From Cocos nucifera (Eukaryota > Streptophyta > Magnoliopsida > Arecales > Arecaceae), in assembly GCA_006176705.1 (NCBI GenBank), contig QRFJ01005231.1:62001-126000 (forward strand): a stretch of 64,000 bases of DNA. Direction: 5' to 3'. This document shows positions 34,935 to 47,085 of the stretch, piece after piece. A program made the translations under genes and the position numbers. The notes under the pieces were generated by a model, which did no database searches, was not told where the DNA came from, and saw only the letters and a program-made list of their open reading frames with translations. Within the stretch, counting starts at the first letter, position 1; each line of letters opens with the position of its first letter.

Positions 34935-37297
34935 TGTTAGAAAATGTATCCTAAAGTCAATCATCTAGGTTGTAGATGGTTGAGCTAAATATAATTTATA
35001 CTTAAAATTTAATTAAATAAAATTATTATTCTGACAATTTCATCACTTTGTGCATCTTTCTGTAATGAACTCTTTATGATGAAGTTCTTAGGACTATTTA
35101 GACTTGATAAAAAAGGATTTGTCATTTAGTCCTTAAACTAATCATGATCAAATTATTTGTTGTTACCTAGAATGACAATGTTAATCAAGAGTAGGTCATT
35201 GTGTGCTATAAGTATTGGTTATTCTCTTAACTAAGAAGCATAGTGATGCTGTTATGGCATGCAGATGAAATGTAGGGTTACATTTCACTAATCGTGACCC
35301 AACTATGGAGCTCTCTTCTACCAAGATTGCTTGCGAAGGATATGGGTATATGTATATCTTAGACCTAAGATTATCATGGTGACTTACAAGCAACTCACTA
35401 TACTTAGGTACCGGACTACCTGAATTTCTAATTTAGTGACAGAAGGCTACTAGATGCAGTCAAGTACTTGGCTTGTCGGTGCATGAGTCAAGATGGGATT
35501 GACCCCTCCAAGTGTTGGAGCAAGTGCATCACTATATTTCAATTTAGCAAATCATCAGTTGGGGTAGTCCATATGATGGATGCTGAATTTTGAAATATAA
35601 TATGGATGAATTTTTAGAATTGGCAGTTAACCCTAGATCATCCTATAAGCATCATGGTTAAGTGGATGAATTATATAGTAATCATATACCACAGGTTCGT
35701 CATTGTTATGTTGCAACTTTTTGATCTATCCGAACATCGAGTACCATTGCTAGATGGTCACATCGATTGGTATAGAAAATTAGTTCCTATGCTACGACTT
35801 AGGATTCGAATCTATGGGGTCACACACAATAGAATCAAGAGTCCCACTGGATTAGAAATTAGATATTTATTGAAGGATTAATTAGTAATTAGATTAATGA
35901 TTAGCTCAATTTAATTGAGCGATGAGGATTCGATTAAATCTGATTGAATTTGATTCATTTGGGTTGACCTGATCAGATCATGTGATGATCTAATCGCTTA
36001 GGGAGATGGACCCTGATTTGATCAGAGGTTGGACTTGATTAATTTATAATTTGATTAGAAATTAACAAAGTTGGGTTAAGCTTAATTTGGTTGGGTTTGA
36101 TCTAGTCTAATTGGTCAAGACAATTTTTTTTGGTTGAAACCAATTTGGACCAATTCAAAGCTTGTTTGATTTTGCCCTGTGCATTATCTTTTGACCCATT
36201 CTCCTTCTCAACGCACACTGGGAATGTGCATGGGATTTCTCCATGCCAAAATTAGAGTTTACACCCTCCATCTTTCTGCTTTTGACTTAGTCCAAGCATT
36301 AGATCAGATCAGATTGAGAGCAAGTTGAATTTTAAATTCAACTTGTGTTGGTTAGTTTGATTGAAACTTTCTAACTCCCACTCATCATTGTGTTTTCTCC
36401 ATGCCTTCCCATTTGCTCGATCAAAATTTTATTTTTGCACACGTACAAGGAGAGTCCTTCTGCATGTTAAACTGATGGATGATGAAAAGAGATAAGAAGT
36501 CCTATTGAATTTTGAATTCAAGAGAATTGGTTGAAACATGTTCAACCAAACCTGTCCTTATCCTCCCATGCATTGACACCTACTTAAAAATAAGATTTTT
36601 TGGGCATGCAGAAGAGAGAGGCCTGGGGAATGCATGGGAATACGTGAGATTTCATTAGAAATTTTTGTGAGATAGAAATCAAAGAAGGCGCATCTCTTTT
36701 GGTGTGAGAGAGAAAAGTGTTGAGATTCTTATGGGTGGGTGCTGAAACCTTCGAGTTGGGCCTCAAAGTTTTGGATGGAGAGTTTGAGCATCGTGAGTGC
36801 AAGATCTCCACCATTTTTTCCACCACCATCTTGTCATCCTCCATAGAGTCTTTTGATCTTCTAGAGCATCCAAAAGTTTGAGAGAAGTTCGTTGACTGGA
36901 TCGACGAAGGTTGACTGTCGAAGGTCCTGGAGAGGAACTAACACTCCGGAGGGACTGATCGGGATCAGGAGCTCTGTGTGGACTCACCATAGAGGTCAGA
37001 TACATGTGCGGCTATAGCATGATGGGAGGGCATCTTTTGGTGGATCTAGATTATGGTGATCATCTATCCGCACACAGATACTATGTTTTAAACATAGATT
37101 GGTCAGCAAATATGATTTACTGATCGAATGCATTTTATTTTTCTGATTCATATAAGCATGTCAAAGATCCTGAGTAGAATTTTATGATTAGATCATAGCA
37201 TGCATAGAATTAACTTTAGATTAATTCTACTTCTACTGCTGTTAATTTTCAAAAATGTTTTGAAAGGCATGCCCTAAATCCTACTAGTTTTCCTTCA
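34935..37297 (+). repeat. 5' LTR of element D
   Basis: 2363 bp from TGTTAGAAAATG to TTCCTTCA; colinear with 56893-59283. Short open frames inside it (35654-35881 on +, 36584-36844 on minus) are not kept as frames in the sister LTR and are not called genes. Confidence 0.92.
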
Positions 37298-37299
37298 AA

Positions 37300-37314
37300 T
37301 GGTATCAAAGCAAG
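37300..37314 (+). other. primer binding site of element D
   Basis: TGGTATCAAAGCAAG, two bases after the LTR end; one base from the initiator Met tRNA complement over the first 12 bases. Confidence 0.85.
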
Positions 37315-39385
37315 GGTTGCTCAACATGTTTAATATGTAAATTAGAAAGATTTAATGTGTAACATAATGATTGCATGGACTGTAGGTTGTCCTACTGTAA
37401 GGTTTATCCTTTACAGTGGAGAGATTATTCTAGTACGTTGTGATCTATAACTTTGATCATAAAAATTTTAGATGTGATCTAATGAATTTTTATGATATGT
37501 TTTGAATTAGTTTTAATCTAAATTTTATCATAAATTTGTGTTTAGATTAGATCTAAATATTTCATGATTTTTATGTAACGTACATAGGTTTAGATTAAAT
37601 CTAAACATAATTTTAAAAAGATTATGTTTGCTGGTCGAGCTGGCTCTCTCAAGGATTAAGCCAACTCGATCAACATGCTAGCCTGAAATAATCTGTGACC
37701 TTCTGTTCGGGCTAGCTTGATCAGGAACCGAGCCGACTCGACTTCTATTTGGACTAGCTCGGATGGGATCCAAGCCAGCTCGACTAACAAGCTGGCTGAA
37801 GCTATTCAATGGTTGTTTTTAAGTGTTCTAACCTACAACTTGTACTTGTTTATGAAATAAGTTGATCCATTTTTGAAACGAGTCGATCTATTTAATGAAA
37901 TAGTGCTAGATTGTAAAAAATCTTTTAAAAATTAAAAATTATTTTTAAAATATCGAACCCCAATCCATCAGTCCAAAATTTAATTAAAAGAATTAAGTGT
38001 TGTCTAGTAGGATCTAGAATTATGAATTAAAGATCCTAAGACAAATCCATAATTCTATAGGTTAAAGGGTTAGGTGAATTAGGTCCATTGATTGGGTTAG
38101 ACCTAAGGTTAGTTGATGAATGGATTAATCTAGAGTAGTTGATCAAATCTAATCAAGTGTTGACTTAGATTAGATCAAGGACACTCTGGACTCAACTTCA
38201 ATAGTTGTAGTTGAATGAGTCTGTCTTTAACGAGACCAAGATGGACATAATTCATGGCTAAGCAGTGTAGCCCATAATTACTCGGTTGATCTGATTAAAT
38301 CTAATTAACCGGTTGGTATCTAAGATAAGTTTGGTAGTTTAGACTAATGAATTTTAATTGAAAGCTACTTGCATTGATTCGATCTTTAACGAGTTAATGG
38401 CATATCCCTTCCACTGATCTCACTTACCTAGCCAATATAGTCGATTAGGATTTGATTAGATCACTTAGTGATTCGAGCTGATCCATGTCACTAAGAATCA
38501 GTTTGACATATTTCAATTCAGTAAGACTGAATTAGGTGCCTATGAACCTAAATTGATCCTAGTCCTCATTAATTGACTTGGTGAAGTTAGAGGGAGGACT
38601 TGACTTGGTAAAGTCAATGGGAGAAATTGGTCCATGTTATTTCTATCTCTAAGATCACTAGTAAATTAAATCCTCTAAATTATTAGGTCTTTAAAATAAC
38701 TAAGTTACAGGTATAACAAAGTCATATCCTCCTATTAAGGTGAATAGTAATGAGTCCAATTTTTTAGGTGGATATTGGGGGTGCCTTACACCTGATATTC
38801 ATTTAGATGTTAGAATTACTATCCATCATATGATGATTAGGTCGCACTCTCTTAATGGTGATCAGGTTAGCTAGAGCTTTCCTCAGACCTGATTATTATT
38901 GATTTAATGCACCGAAGTCGATCATGTTAATGGTTGGACCTAACTGAACTATTTCAGTGGAGGACAAAGCCTATTGAATTGGCTTCTAGGGCAAAACCTA
39001 ATGACTGAGAATTATTTAGAGAAACAATTGATTGTGAACCTACATGTAGATGCATGCGGGTTAGCCAGAGCTTTGCTCAGGTCCATTTGTAGTCTATGTA
39101 GATTCTAGTACCCATTAAGGAGTTAGTGTAATTCCTCAAATTGGAGATAGAGGCTACCAATTCATTTAAAATAGAAGGAGGATCTTTATACTAAAGTCCA
39201 TGTCTTTAGGGATAATTAATTCAAGTACTAATAAGATTTCATATTTTTCTTTAAGATAAATAAAATGGCTAGTGTAAGTTCGTTCCATTGACTGTTGGAT
39301 AGCAACAAGCATTAGGACCTAAGAACGAAGAATTTAGTGTTAACCCTAATCAGGCAGATCCAAAGAGGAATGGTCCTCTTGACTT
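37315..39385 (+). other. leader of element D with gag deleted
   Basis: About 2.07 kb with no coding frame. An ATGGCTAGTG start-like site at 39265-39274 is followed within a few codons by a stop and then directly by sequence leading into the protease. A gag of some 250-350 codons would normally lie here. Parts near 38325-38434 match the leaders of the C-family elements. Confidence 0.75.
37629..37797 (+). repeat. degenerate tandem repeat in leader of D
   Basis: Three diverged units of about 50-60 bases built on GAGCTRGCTCGA-like and AGCCRRCTCGA motifs, starting near 37629, 37705 and 37753. GC content is visibly higher than the neighbouring AT-rich DNA. Confidence 0.6.
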
Positions 39386-40741
39386 GAATAGGCTGAACAA
39401 TGAAAATCAGCAAAGAGTTGCTCGACAAGGATGTTATATGATAATGTCTTGCAATTTCATTATTTGTGATACATCTACTTGGGTATTAGATACCGGGAGT
39501 CCGATTCATATATGCAATTCATTGCATGGACTTCAAATTGGTAGAAAGTTTGAGAATGATGATAGAATTCTTAATATTAGGGATGGAAGTAAAGTTTCAG
39601 TCCTAGCATTAAAAACTCGAGCTATTTTTTAGAAATAATAATATTGTTTTAAGTGATTATCACTATTGTCCATCTTTCATGATGAACATAATATCTATTG
39701 AACTTTTGGCCTAGGATGGTTATTGTTTGTCCAAAAAAGAAAATTATTATGATATCATTATGAATGGTGTTATAATAATGTAAAGACAATTAAGAAATGG
39801 TATTTATGTTTTGTCATAGCCTACTCGTGTAATGTACACGTCAAATAAATATCCAAAACTAGATCATGTTTCTAATGCCTATCTTTGGCACTATCGGCTA
39901 GGTCATATAAACAAGAATAAGATTAACAGGTTAGTCAAGATAACATCCTTAACATTGATGATTGTGAATCATTGAATATCTGTGAGTCCTATCTTCTTGG
40001 TAAGATGACAAAATCATCTTTTACTGAAAAAGAAGAACGGGTCATTGAGCTTGTAGGTCTAGTACATACTGATATATGTGGACCTATGAGCACATGTGCT
40101 AGAGGTGGGTTCTACTACTTCATTACATTTACTGACAATCTATCTAGGTATGGATATGTCTATCTTATGAAGAGTAAATCAGATTCATTTGAAATATTCA
40201 AATGATATCAAAATGAGGTAGAAAAATAACTTGGAAAGAGTACTCTTCGATCAAACTGAGAAGGTGAATACCTTTTCAATAAATTTTTGATATATCTAGA
40301 AGAGAATGGAATTCTCTCATAATAGACCCCTCCTGGAACACCATAGCATAATAATGTGTCCGAATGGAGGAATCGAATCCTGTTGGATATGGTTTGATCC
40401 ATGATGGGATTTGTGAGTCTGCCGATTTCTTTTTGGGGTCACGCATTAGAGACTGCTTATTTTATTTTGAACAACATTTCGAGCAAGTCTGTTATAAAGA
40501 CTACGTATGAGATATGGATTGGTCGTAAGCCAACACTCGCTCACCTTAGGGTTTGGGGATATCCGGCTTATGTAAAATATTTACAGCCAGAAAAGCTTGG
40601 ACTTAGGTCTAAAAAGTATTTGTTTATAGGATACCATAAGAAAACTAGGGGTTATTACTTCTACTATGCTAAAGAGCAAAAGATGTTTGTCAGTAATAGG
40701 ATAGTCTTTTTGAAAAAAAAGTTCCTTATGGAAGGAACAAC
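39386..40741 (+). pseudogene. protease and integrase of element D
   Basis: The protease active site DTGS is intact at 39489-39500 in WVLDTGSPIHICNSL. The HHCC zone (LWHYRLGHINKNK) is near 39884-39922. The integrase core in 39972-40205 shows CLLGKMTKSSF-type sequence (here one Cys changed), then LVHTDICGPM with the first Asp and YFITFTDNLSRYGYVYLM. The second Asp is lost: the DRGGEY motif reads N, stop, EGEY near 40250-40275. NVSEWRN keeps the Glu. 40401-40778 gives the C-terminal part (ISFWGHALETAYFILN, YEIWIGRKPTLAHLRVWG, FIGYHKKTRGYYFY). It stops at the E insertion, 40741. Confidence 0.9.
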
Positions 40742-43027
40742 TATTAGATATATGTGCCCTAGAAGTCAGATTGGCTGACACTTGTAATACACTTCTAAGG
40801 GCAAAATTATAATTTTAACTATAAATAATAAAATGGATTATTTTCTATCACAGTGTGTATTTAAAAGTGTCTATGACACATCTCTTGAGTTAATGGTAAT
40901 GATAGTTCATATTTTCAAGAGTTGAAAATTTAAGACATTAATTTTCGTTATTAACTCATAAAATGCTCTCGACCGTAGGATCATCATGAGGATGGTGATT
41001 GATCTAGAAGATTGGTGTACGATCGCTTCTTTTGGATAGATGAGTCTTGAGTCTATGGTGTAGAGACACCAGAATGAGAGTATAGATACTCGTTAGAGAA
41101 CAACGGGACTAAGCATGACCACCTCGAGCAGTCATGAGGAAGTCTACCTTCTCGTTGATGACTGGCTCGAAGCTGCAGTAGTGTGTCTGATTTTTTGATC
41201 TGAGGTGCATCGATAGTTCACCTTAAGGGTGTTACAGTTTGACTACACTATAACTCGATCTCCTAGCCATTTGGAATCCTGAGGTGTATGTTAGCTATAG
41301 CATGTTTATTGTAGAAATTGGATTGCACCAACAGGAGATCTATCTACCTTGGTAGATGAGGAGCAGTCCTATGATGATCATGAGAATCAAGTCCATAAGC
41401 CATGGCCATGGCAGAGTGAAATAATAGAAAGAGTTTCTTTTAAGATTTTTACATTGGACTTGAATCGAATGATTAATTTATATGACGAAAATTAGGGTTT
41501 GATGAGATCACCTTAACCCTAATCCGTTCAGGGCTCAAGATAGAGGAACTTAATTATATAGGTAACTACACCAAGAGGTTCACTTTTAGTTCTGATAGGT
41601 TGCCACCATATGCTGCTAGTTGTCACTGGTGGATTTTGGGAGCAATTAGAATGATTTTGATGATCGATCATACTAGTTGTCTGAATCAGAAAAGTTTTGA
41701 TCCTTCGAAAGATGTTTCAATGATGTTGATGATAGAGATCATGACATATCCCATTACCATACAAAACTGAACCTAACTGGGTCACACAAATAAGGGTTTG
41801 GATCTGGATATCATCAAATGGATTAACCTAGTTCAATTGATTTGAATAAGATTCAATTAGGTTCAAAAAAATCGTGCTAGCACACGATTGAGCCTAATGT
41901 TCTTCTTTAACAATCACTAAAGCTTGTTTCGACTGAGCCAAATATGTTTGACTCACTCAAAAACCTTTACATGGTCTGACTGAAGCTTGTCCAAGTTAGA
42001 AAAAGATTGTCTTAATTTATAAGATAAATTTGAGACAATACCAACCATTTTCTGTCACCTGCTAAATCTTGTCTTCGGACATTGATTAAATATTGACCCT
42101 GGATACTTAGACATCTATCCATGTGTGATGCACCCATAGGAAAGAACCTGGAGACTTGTCCCCCTACTAAAAAGTAGATAGGCAAGGAGCACACACCTAG
42201 GGAGGCGTGCACCCCATGAGGATAGAAGATGGAATCCCATACAGATGGGACTTCAGTTGCTTAAGGGAATCAAATAGGTGGCATTAAGAAGACTTGTTTG
42301 ATCCAATCTTGGCACCACCTAAAGAGAGTTTTGAGGGACTCTAATCTGATTGGATCAGATAATGTCATCCCATCAATTAGATTTAGATCTGATTGCACAA
42401 AGGATCATGATTGGCCAGGATAATGTGGCATTGCATGATATCGCAGGGTCTATATAAACCCTATCTATGCCTAGAATTCAAGGATTCTGCCTTTAGCCCA
42501 TGCCACGTAGCCCCTCTCCCTCCTTCATGCCACCCTCTAATCCTCTCTCTCCTCTCCATGCCCAAGGGACTTTAGGCATGAAGAAGGTGCGATCTAAGCA
42601 AGTGAAAAGCATTAGAAAAGGAAGAAGGCATCACTGCTGCAAGAGACAACGACTGTTCTTCAAAAGCTATTTTGAAGATCTTCAAGATCAGATCCAGATC
42701 TAATTTTTAGAGGATTAATTGAGAAGGAGAAGATCTTTAGATCCTGCCTGAGAGAATATTGGTAGAGGTCAAGCACTTTCGTGGCTACATCCAGAACCTA
42801 AGGCAAGCATTAGGATCATCATAGGGTAATTGGATTACCCAAAACAAAGATATAATTAAATTAGATTTAATTTTTTATTTTTATTTTATTTTATTGTTAG
42901 ATAAATAAGATTAGATTTGAGAAGTCTTAGATCTAATTAGGATTTTAGAAAAAAAAATTTTAAAATATTCCTCCTGATCCAATCAGATCTGAATGAACCT
43001 GATCTAGAAAATATGTTTTTTCCTTTA
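40742..43027 (+). repeat. 5' LTR of element E
   Basis: 2286 bp from TATTAGAT (one transition from TGTTAGAT) to CTTTA (family CTTCA). TATATAAA at 42451-42458. An upstream frame at 42500-42703 starts about 40 bases after the TATA box. Confidence 0.93.
42451..42458 (+). promoter_or_regulatory. TATA box candidate in 5' LTR of E
   Basis: TCTATATAAACCC, about 570 bases before the LTR end; the same motif and position as in A, B and J. Confidence 0.6.
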
Positions 43028-43029
43028 AC

Positions 43030-43041
43030 TGGTATCAGAGC
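43030..43041 (+). other. primer binding site of element E
   Basis: TGGTATCAGAGC, exact initiator Met tRNA complement, followed by CAGG. Confidence 0.93.
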
Positions 43042-44884
43042 CAGGTTCCATAATTCATTAGATCTTATTTCAATTTATTTTTGATCTAATAATTAGATGA
43101 TTTTAGATATCACATTAGATGTCATTAGATCTAAAATTAAAAAAATAAAAATTAAATAATCTAGATCTAAGATGTATGAGATGCATGTCTAGACTAGGAA
43201 TAAAATTATTCTATGTGTAGTCTAGCATAATCATAATTTTAATTTAATTTATTATAATTTTTAAATTTATTTATTTATTATTTTTTGATATTATAAATAT
43301 TATAATTATATCTAAAAAATAAAAAATAAATTTATTTAATTTATTCATGTTTAGACTAGTTGTAGAATAGTTCTACAAAATTTTCTAGAATAAATTTTAA
43401 TTTGATATGATCAAATATAAATCTTATTTTTTAGATATTTATGAGATAATTTAGATCTAAAAATATGCATTATATGATACTTGAGATGTATGTGAAATAT
43501 ATTTTTAGTTAGATTAAATTTTATATATGTGATATATGATGATCTAACTAGTTTTGTAGATTTATCATGTTTCTGATTAAGACGTTTCTCTTGGCCGTCC
43601 GATCATTAGAAAGAAGTAGGGTTTAAAGACCTCTCCTTCCATTCGATGGGATGTTCTTATGGTGTGTAGGGGTGCTGCGCATTCGACTTTAATCAGAAAT
43701 CAAAACTTATTTTCTGTAAAACCCTAGATCCTAAAATCCTAGAATTTTATATACATATTTTGTTTATGAATCCTAAACTTAATTAAGAATTAAGATTATA
43801 AAATAATTAGGTCTAAAATTAAAAATTTTTAGATCTAAGATATATTCATAAAATTGGGTTCGAGCTTGGGTAGCTCAATTAGGCCTAGCAGTTGATCAAA
43901 CCAAATCAAGAGTTGGTTAGGTGGGATCAAAAATACTTAAATTGACCAGCCTAATAGGATTAAGTCTGGGTCAAGATCGAGTCACATGAGTGATTGATCA
44001 AATTAAGACCTAATTAGACTCAGTGGTTAGACTCTGGACTGTAGGCTAACCTAATTGGTTCTGACTCAATAATTTGATGTCAAAGGTAAGTTTGGCAGAT
44101 ATGACCGACTAGTTTTTAATTGGGAGCTACTCGACTTGAATGCGTTCTTGTCAAGTTAATGGCATATCCCTTCCATCGATCTCACTTACCTGGCCATGTT
44201 TGTTGACCCAATCCTGATCTAAGGTGGCTAACAATCTGAGCTAACCCATGCCAGTATGTTAGTCATAATAGTTATGGCTATGTGAAGTCAAGTTTAAAGA
44301 GACCTAAATCAAATCTTCCTAAGAAAAGATTAAGTCTATGATCTTCCACCATTGTAGATGTACGGGTCCTTCTAAGGGTTGATTGTTCTTGGTTGATCAT
44401 AGTGGTTCAGTTGCACTAGAAAGATGCAACCATATCATTAGGCATTGGATGCTACAGACTGGAGGATGGATTAGACTCAATATTCTAGATAGGATGAGAG
44501 ACTAAATTAGAAATCCAATCTGTGCAAATGGTGGGTCTGACTTAACTAAGGAGTGGATCAATATTCTAGGCACAATGAGTTTCATAAATTAGAGATCAAG
44601 TCTGGGTGTGCCATGATTAAAGAATCATTGGACAAAAGTTGTTCACTCATTGGCTAACCCATCACTAATAACTATTAGGTGAGGTGATGAGTCAGTTGGT
44701 AGGACTGCACCACCCGCTAGAAATTAGTAATCATAAAGATTTTTGCATCTCTACAAAGAGAGTGTCGGGATCCGAGAAAATAGTGAGAGCTAATTTATTT
44801 AAAAATCAAACTCCTAAATAAATTGATCAAGTCTTAATTATAAAATTAAAGTAGAAACTTTGACTCTCTATAGGAAAAAGAAAA
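43042..44884 (+). other. untranslated leader of element E
   Basis: About 1.84 kb, colinear with the leaders of A, B and C; no sustained reading frame. AT-rich for the first 500 bases. Confidence 0.8.
44086..44873 (+). other. candidate leader intron of element E
   Basis: Donor AAAG|GTAAGT at 44086. Acceptor CTCTCTATAG ends at 44873. 788 nt, ending 11 bases before the gag ATG at 44885. The branch-point CTAAC seen in A, B and C is mutated here. Confidence 0.45.
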
Positions 44885-45760
44885 ATGTCTGTGTCCAATC
44901 TACTAGCCCATATCCTAGACACCCATTGACTGGCCGGACCCAATTACAAGGATTGGCTCCAGAACTTCAAAATTATTTTGGGTTTTGAGAAGTTGACTCA
45001 TGTATTAGATTAGGATCCCCCCACCTTACCAGCTTATCCATCCACTGAACAGAGAGCATCTCTTGACAAATGGATGGTTAAAGATAATAAGACCAGATAC
45101 TACATATTGAGCACGATGTCTGATGAGCTTCAACACCAACATGAAGATATCAAGACTGCTCGCCAAATGTTGGCTCACCTACAAGAATTATTTGGTGAAC
45201 AGAGTCATGCAGTCAAATATCAGATCACTAAATGACTATTTAAGGCTAAAATGTATGATGGATAGTCAGTCAAAGATCATTATCTGATGATGATCAAGGA
45301 CTTGAAAGAGCTTGAGAAGCTTGGAGTGAAGTTAGAACAAGATCTACAGAATGATATAATTCTGCAATCTTTGACTGATGCATATGGGCAGTTCATCATG
45401 TACTACCATATGCATAAACTTCAAAATACACTGGCCGAGCTTATGAATATGCTAGTTACTGTTGAGCTTTCCATGAAAGATTCTAAAGGCTCAGTACTTA
45501 CTATGTAACGGACTTCTTCCAAGAGAAAGTTTTCTAGAAAGAAGAAGTCTATGAAAAAGCAGAAGGTGGAAAGTGGAAAAAAAAAGAAGGCAGAGCTGAA
45601 GAAGAAAGCTGCTAACAAAGGAAAGTATTTTCATTATAATACTGATGGCCACTGGAAGCGAAACTGTCCTACATACCTGGCCATCCTGAAGAATAAGGAG
45701 ATAGGTCCTTCTGGAGGTATGCTTATTATTGAATCTAACCTTACGATTTCTTCTGCATCT
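44885..45760 (+). pseudogene. gag remnant of element E
   Basis: The start ATG at 44885 is kept and opens MSVSNLLAHILDTHRLAGPN and KDWLQNFKIIL. The frame runs with a few stops through DELQHQHEDIKTARQML, LFGEQSHAVKYQ and, in 45287-45508, MIKDLKELEKLGVKLEQDL. A second piece at 45551-45835 holds the lysine-rich tail and the zinc knuckle YFHYNTDGHWKRNCP, with the first two cysteines changed to Tyr and the His and last Cys kept. Stops lie at 45506-45508 and at least three places upstream. Apart from these it is the most continuous gag in the window. Confidence 0.9.
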
Positions 45761-47085
45761 AGTTGGGTGCTTGACTTTGGTTTTAGTGCTCATTTGTGCA
45801 CTTTCATGCAGGGTCTTGAGGGTAGCAAAGGCTGAGGAATGGTGAGATGATCCTACGCATCGAAAATGGAGCAAGGGTTGCTATTGTGGCCGTGAGAACT
45901 TATCCTGTTCGACTATAATCTAGCTTAGATTTAGTACTTAGGGATTGTTATTATGTGCCTGCTACAAGCAGAAATTTGATTTTTGTTTCCTGTTTAGCAT
46001 AAGAAGGCTATGTAATTAGTTTTCTTAAGGACCATTGTAATATTCTTTATGAAAGAAATAAAATTGCAAGTAGTTTTCTTATTAATGGTCTCTACCAGTT
46101 ATATATTGATGTATCTATCTTTAATATTGAGCAAAATATGAATGCCATAAGATCAAAATGACTTAGGAATAATCCAAATGATAGATATCTATGGCACCTA
46201 AGGCTAGGTCATATAGCAGAAGATAGGATTGACAAATTGGAGAAAATCAAACTATTGAGTTCATTGACTTTTGAGTCATATCCAATTGATGAATCATGTC
46301 TTCATAGCAAAATGACTAAGCTCCTTTTTGTAGAACATGGGGAAAGGGCCACGGAACTACTTGACCTAGTATATACTGATGTGTGTGGCCCATTTGATGT
46401 ATCGGCTAGAGGCAATTTTGACTACTTCATAACCTTTATCAATGATTTATCTCGGTATGGGTATGTGTATCTTATGAGACACAAGTCTGAAGCCTTTGAA
46501 AAGTTTAAGAAATTCAGACATGAAGTTGAGAAATAAACTGAAAAACTAATTAAAATTCTTCAATCAGATCGAGGAGGTGAATACCTTAGTCAAGAATTTT
46601 TGGACTATCTCAAGCAAAATGACATAGTCTCTCAATGGACTCCACCTGGAATACCTCAACTTAATGAAATTTCAGAATGGAGGAACTGGATCCTATTAGA
46701 TATGGTCTGATCCATGATGAGCTTCATAGACCTTCCTGATTTTCTTTGAGAACATAGTCTATTAACTACTATATATTTACTAAATATGATTCCCTCTAAA
46801 ATCATTCCTACCATACCGTATGAGATATGGCATGGTAAGAAATCAAGTCTAAGTCATCTCAGAATTTAGGGTTATTCGACTCATGTCAAAAGACAACAAG
46901 CGGACAAGTTAGACTATAAGTCCTTTAGAGCTCGATTCATAGGATATCCTAAAGAGTCATTAGAATATTAATTCTATATTCTAAAATACCACAATGTGAT
47001 TGTAAGTCGGCATGCCATCTTTCTTAAAAAATAGTTCATTCAAGATGGTGGCATTGGAAAGCAGATCAAGCTTGAGGAGAAAATC
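45761..47085 (+). pseudogene. protease and integrase remnant of element E
   Basis: The protease site reads LDFGFSAHL where B keeps LDSGSSAHL. After the HHCC zone (LWHLRLGHIAEDRI near 46190-46229) the integrase core appears in 46237-46536: VYTDVCGPFDV with the first Asp, and LSRYGYVYLMRHKSEAFEKFKKF. A stop follows at VEK, then SDRGGEYLSQEFLDYLK with the second Asp and ISEWRNW with the Glu. So all three catalytic residues survive although the frame does not. The C-terminal YEIWHGKKSSLSHL, RARFIGYPKESLEY and HAIFLKK-like segments run to about 47030. Confidence 0.9.

Noticed and set aside
36584..36844. Frame of 86 codons on the minus strand in the D 5' LTR
   Set aside because: The sister LTR at 58560-58820 does not keep it open; chance frame.
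40728..40741. GAAGGAACAAC left of E resembles the minus-strand LTR end of A (TGAAGGAACAAC), suggesting a buried LTR end
   Set aside because: It is in frame with the D integrase tail (FLKKKFLMEGTT) and the match is only 11 bases; more likely coincidence.
43200..43560. AT-rich stretch as a possible origin or matrix attachment site
   Set aside because: The same AT-rich part occurs in all related leaders; composition alone is not evidence.
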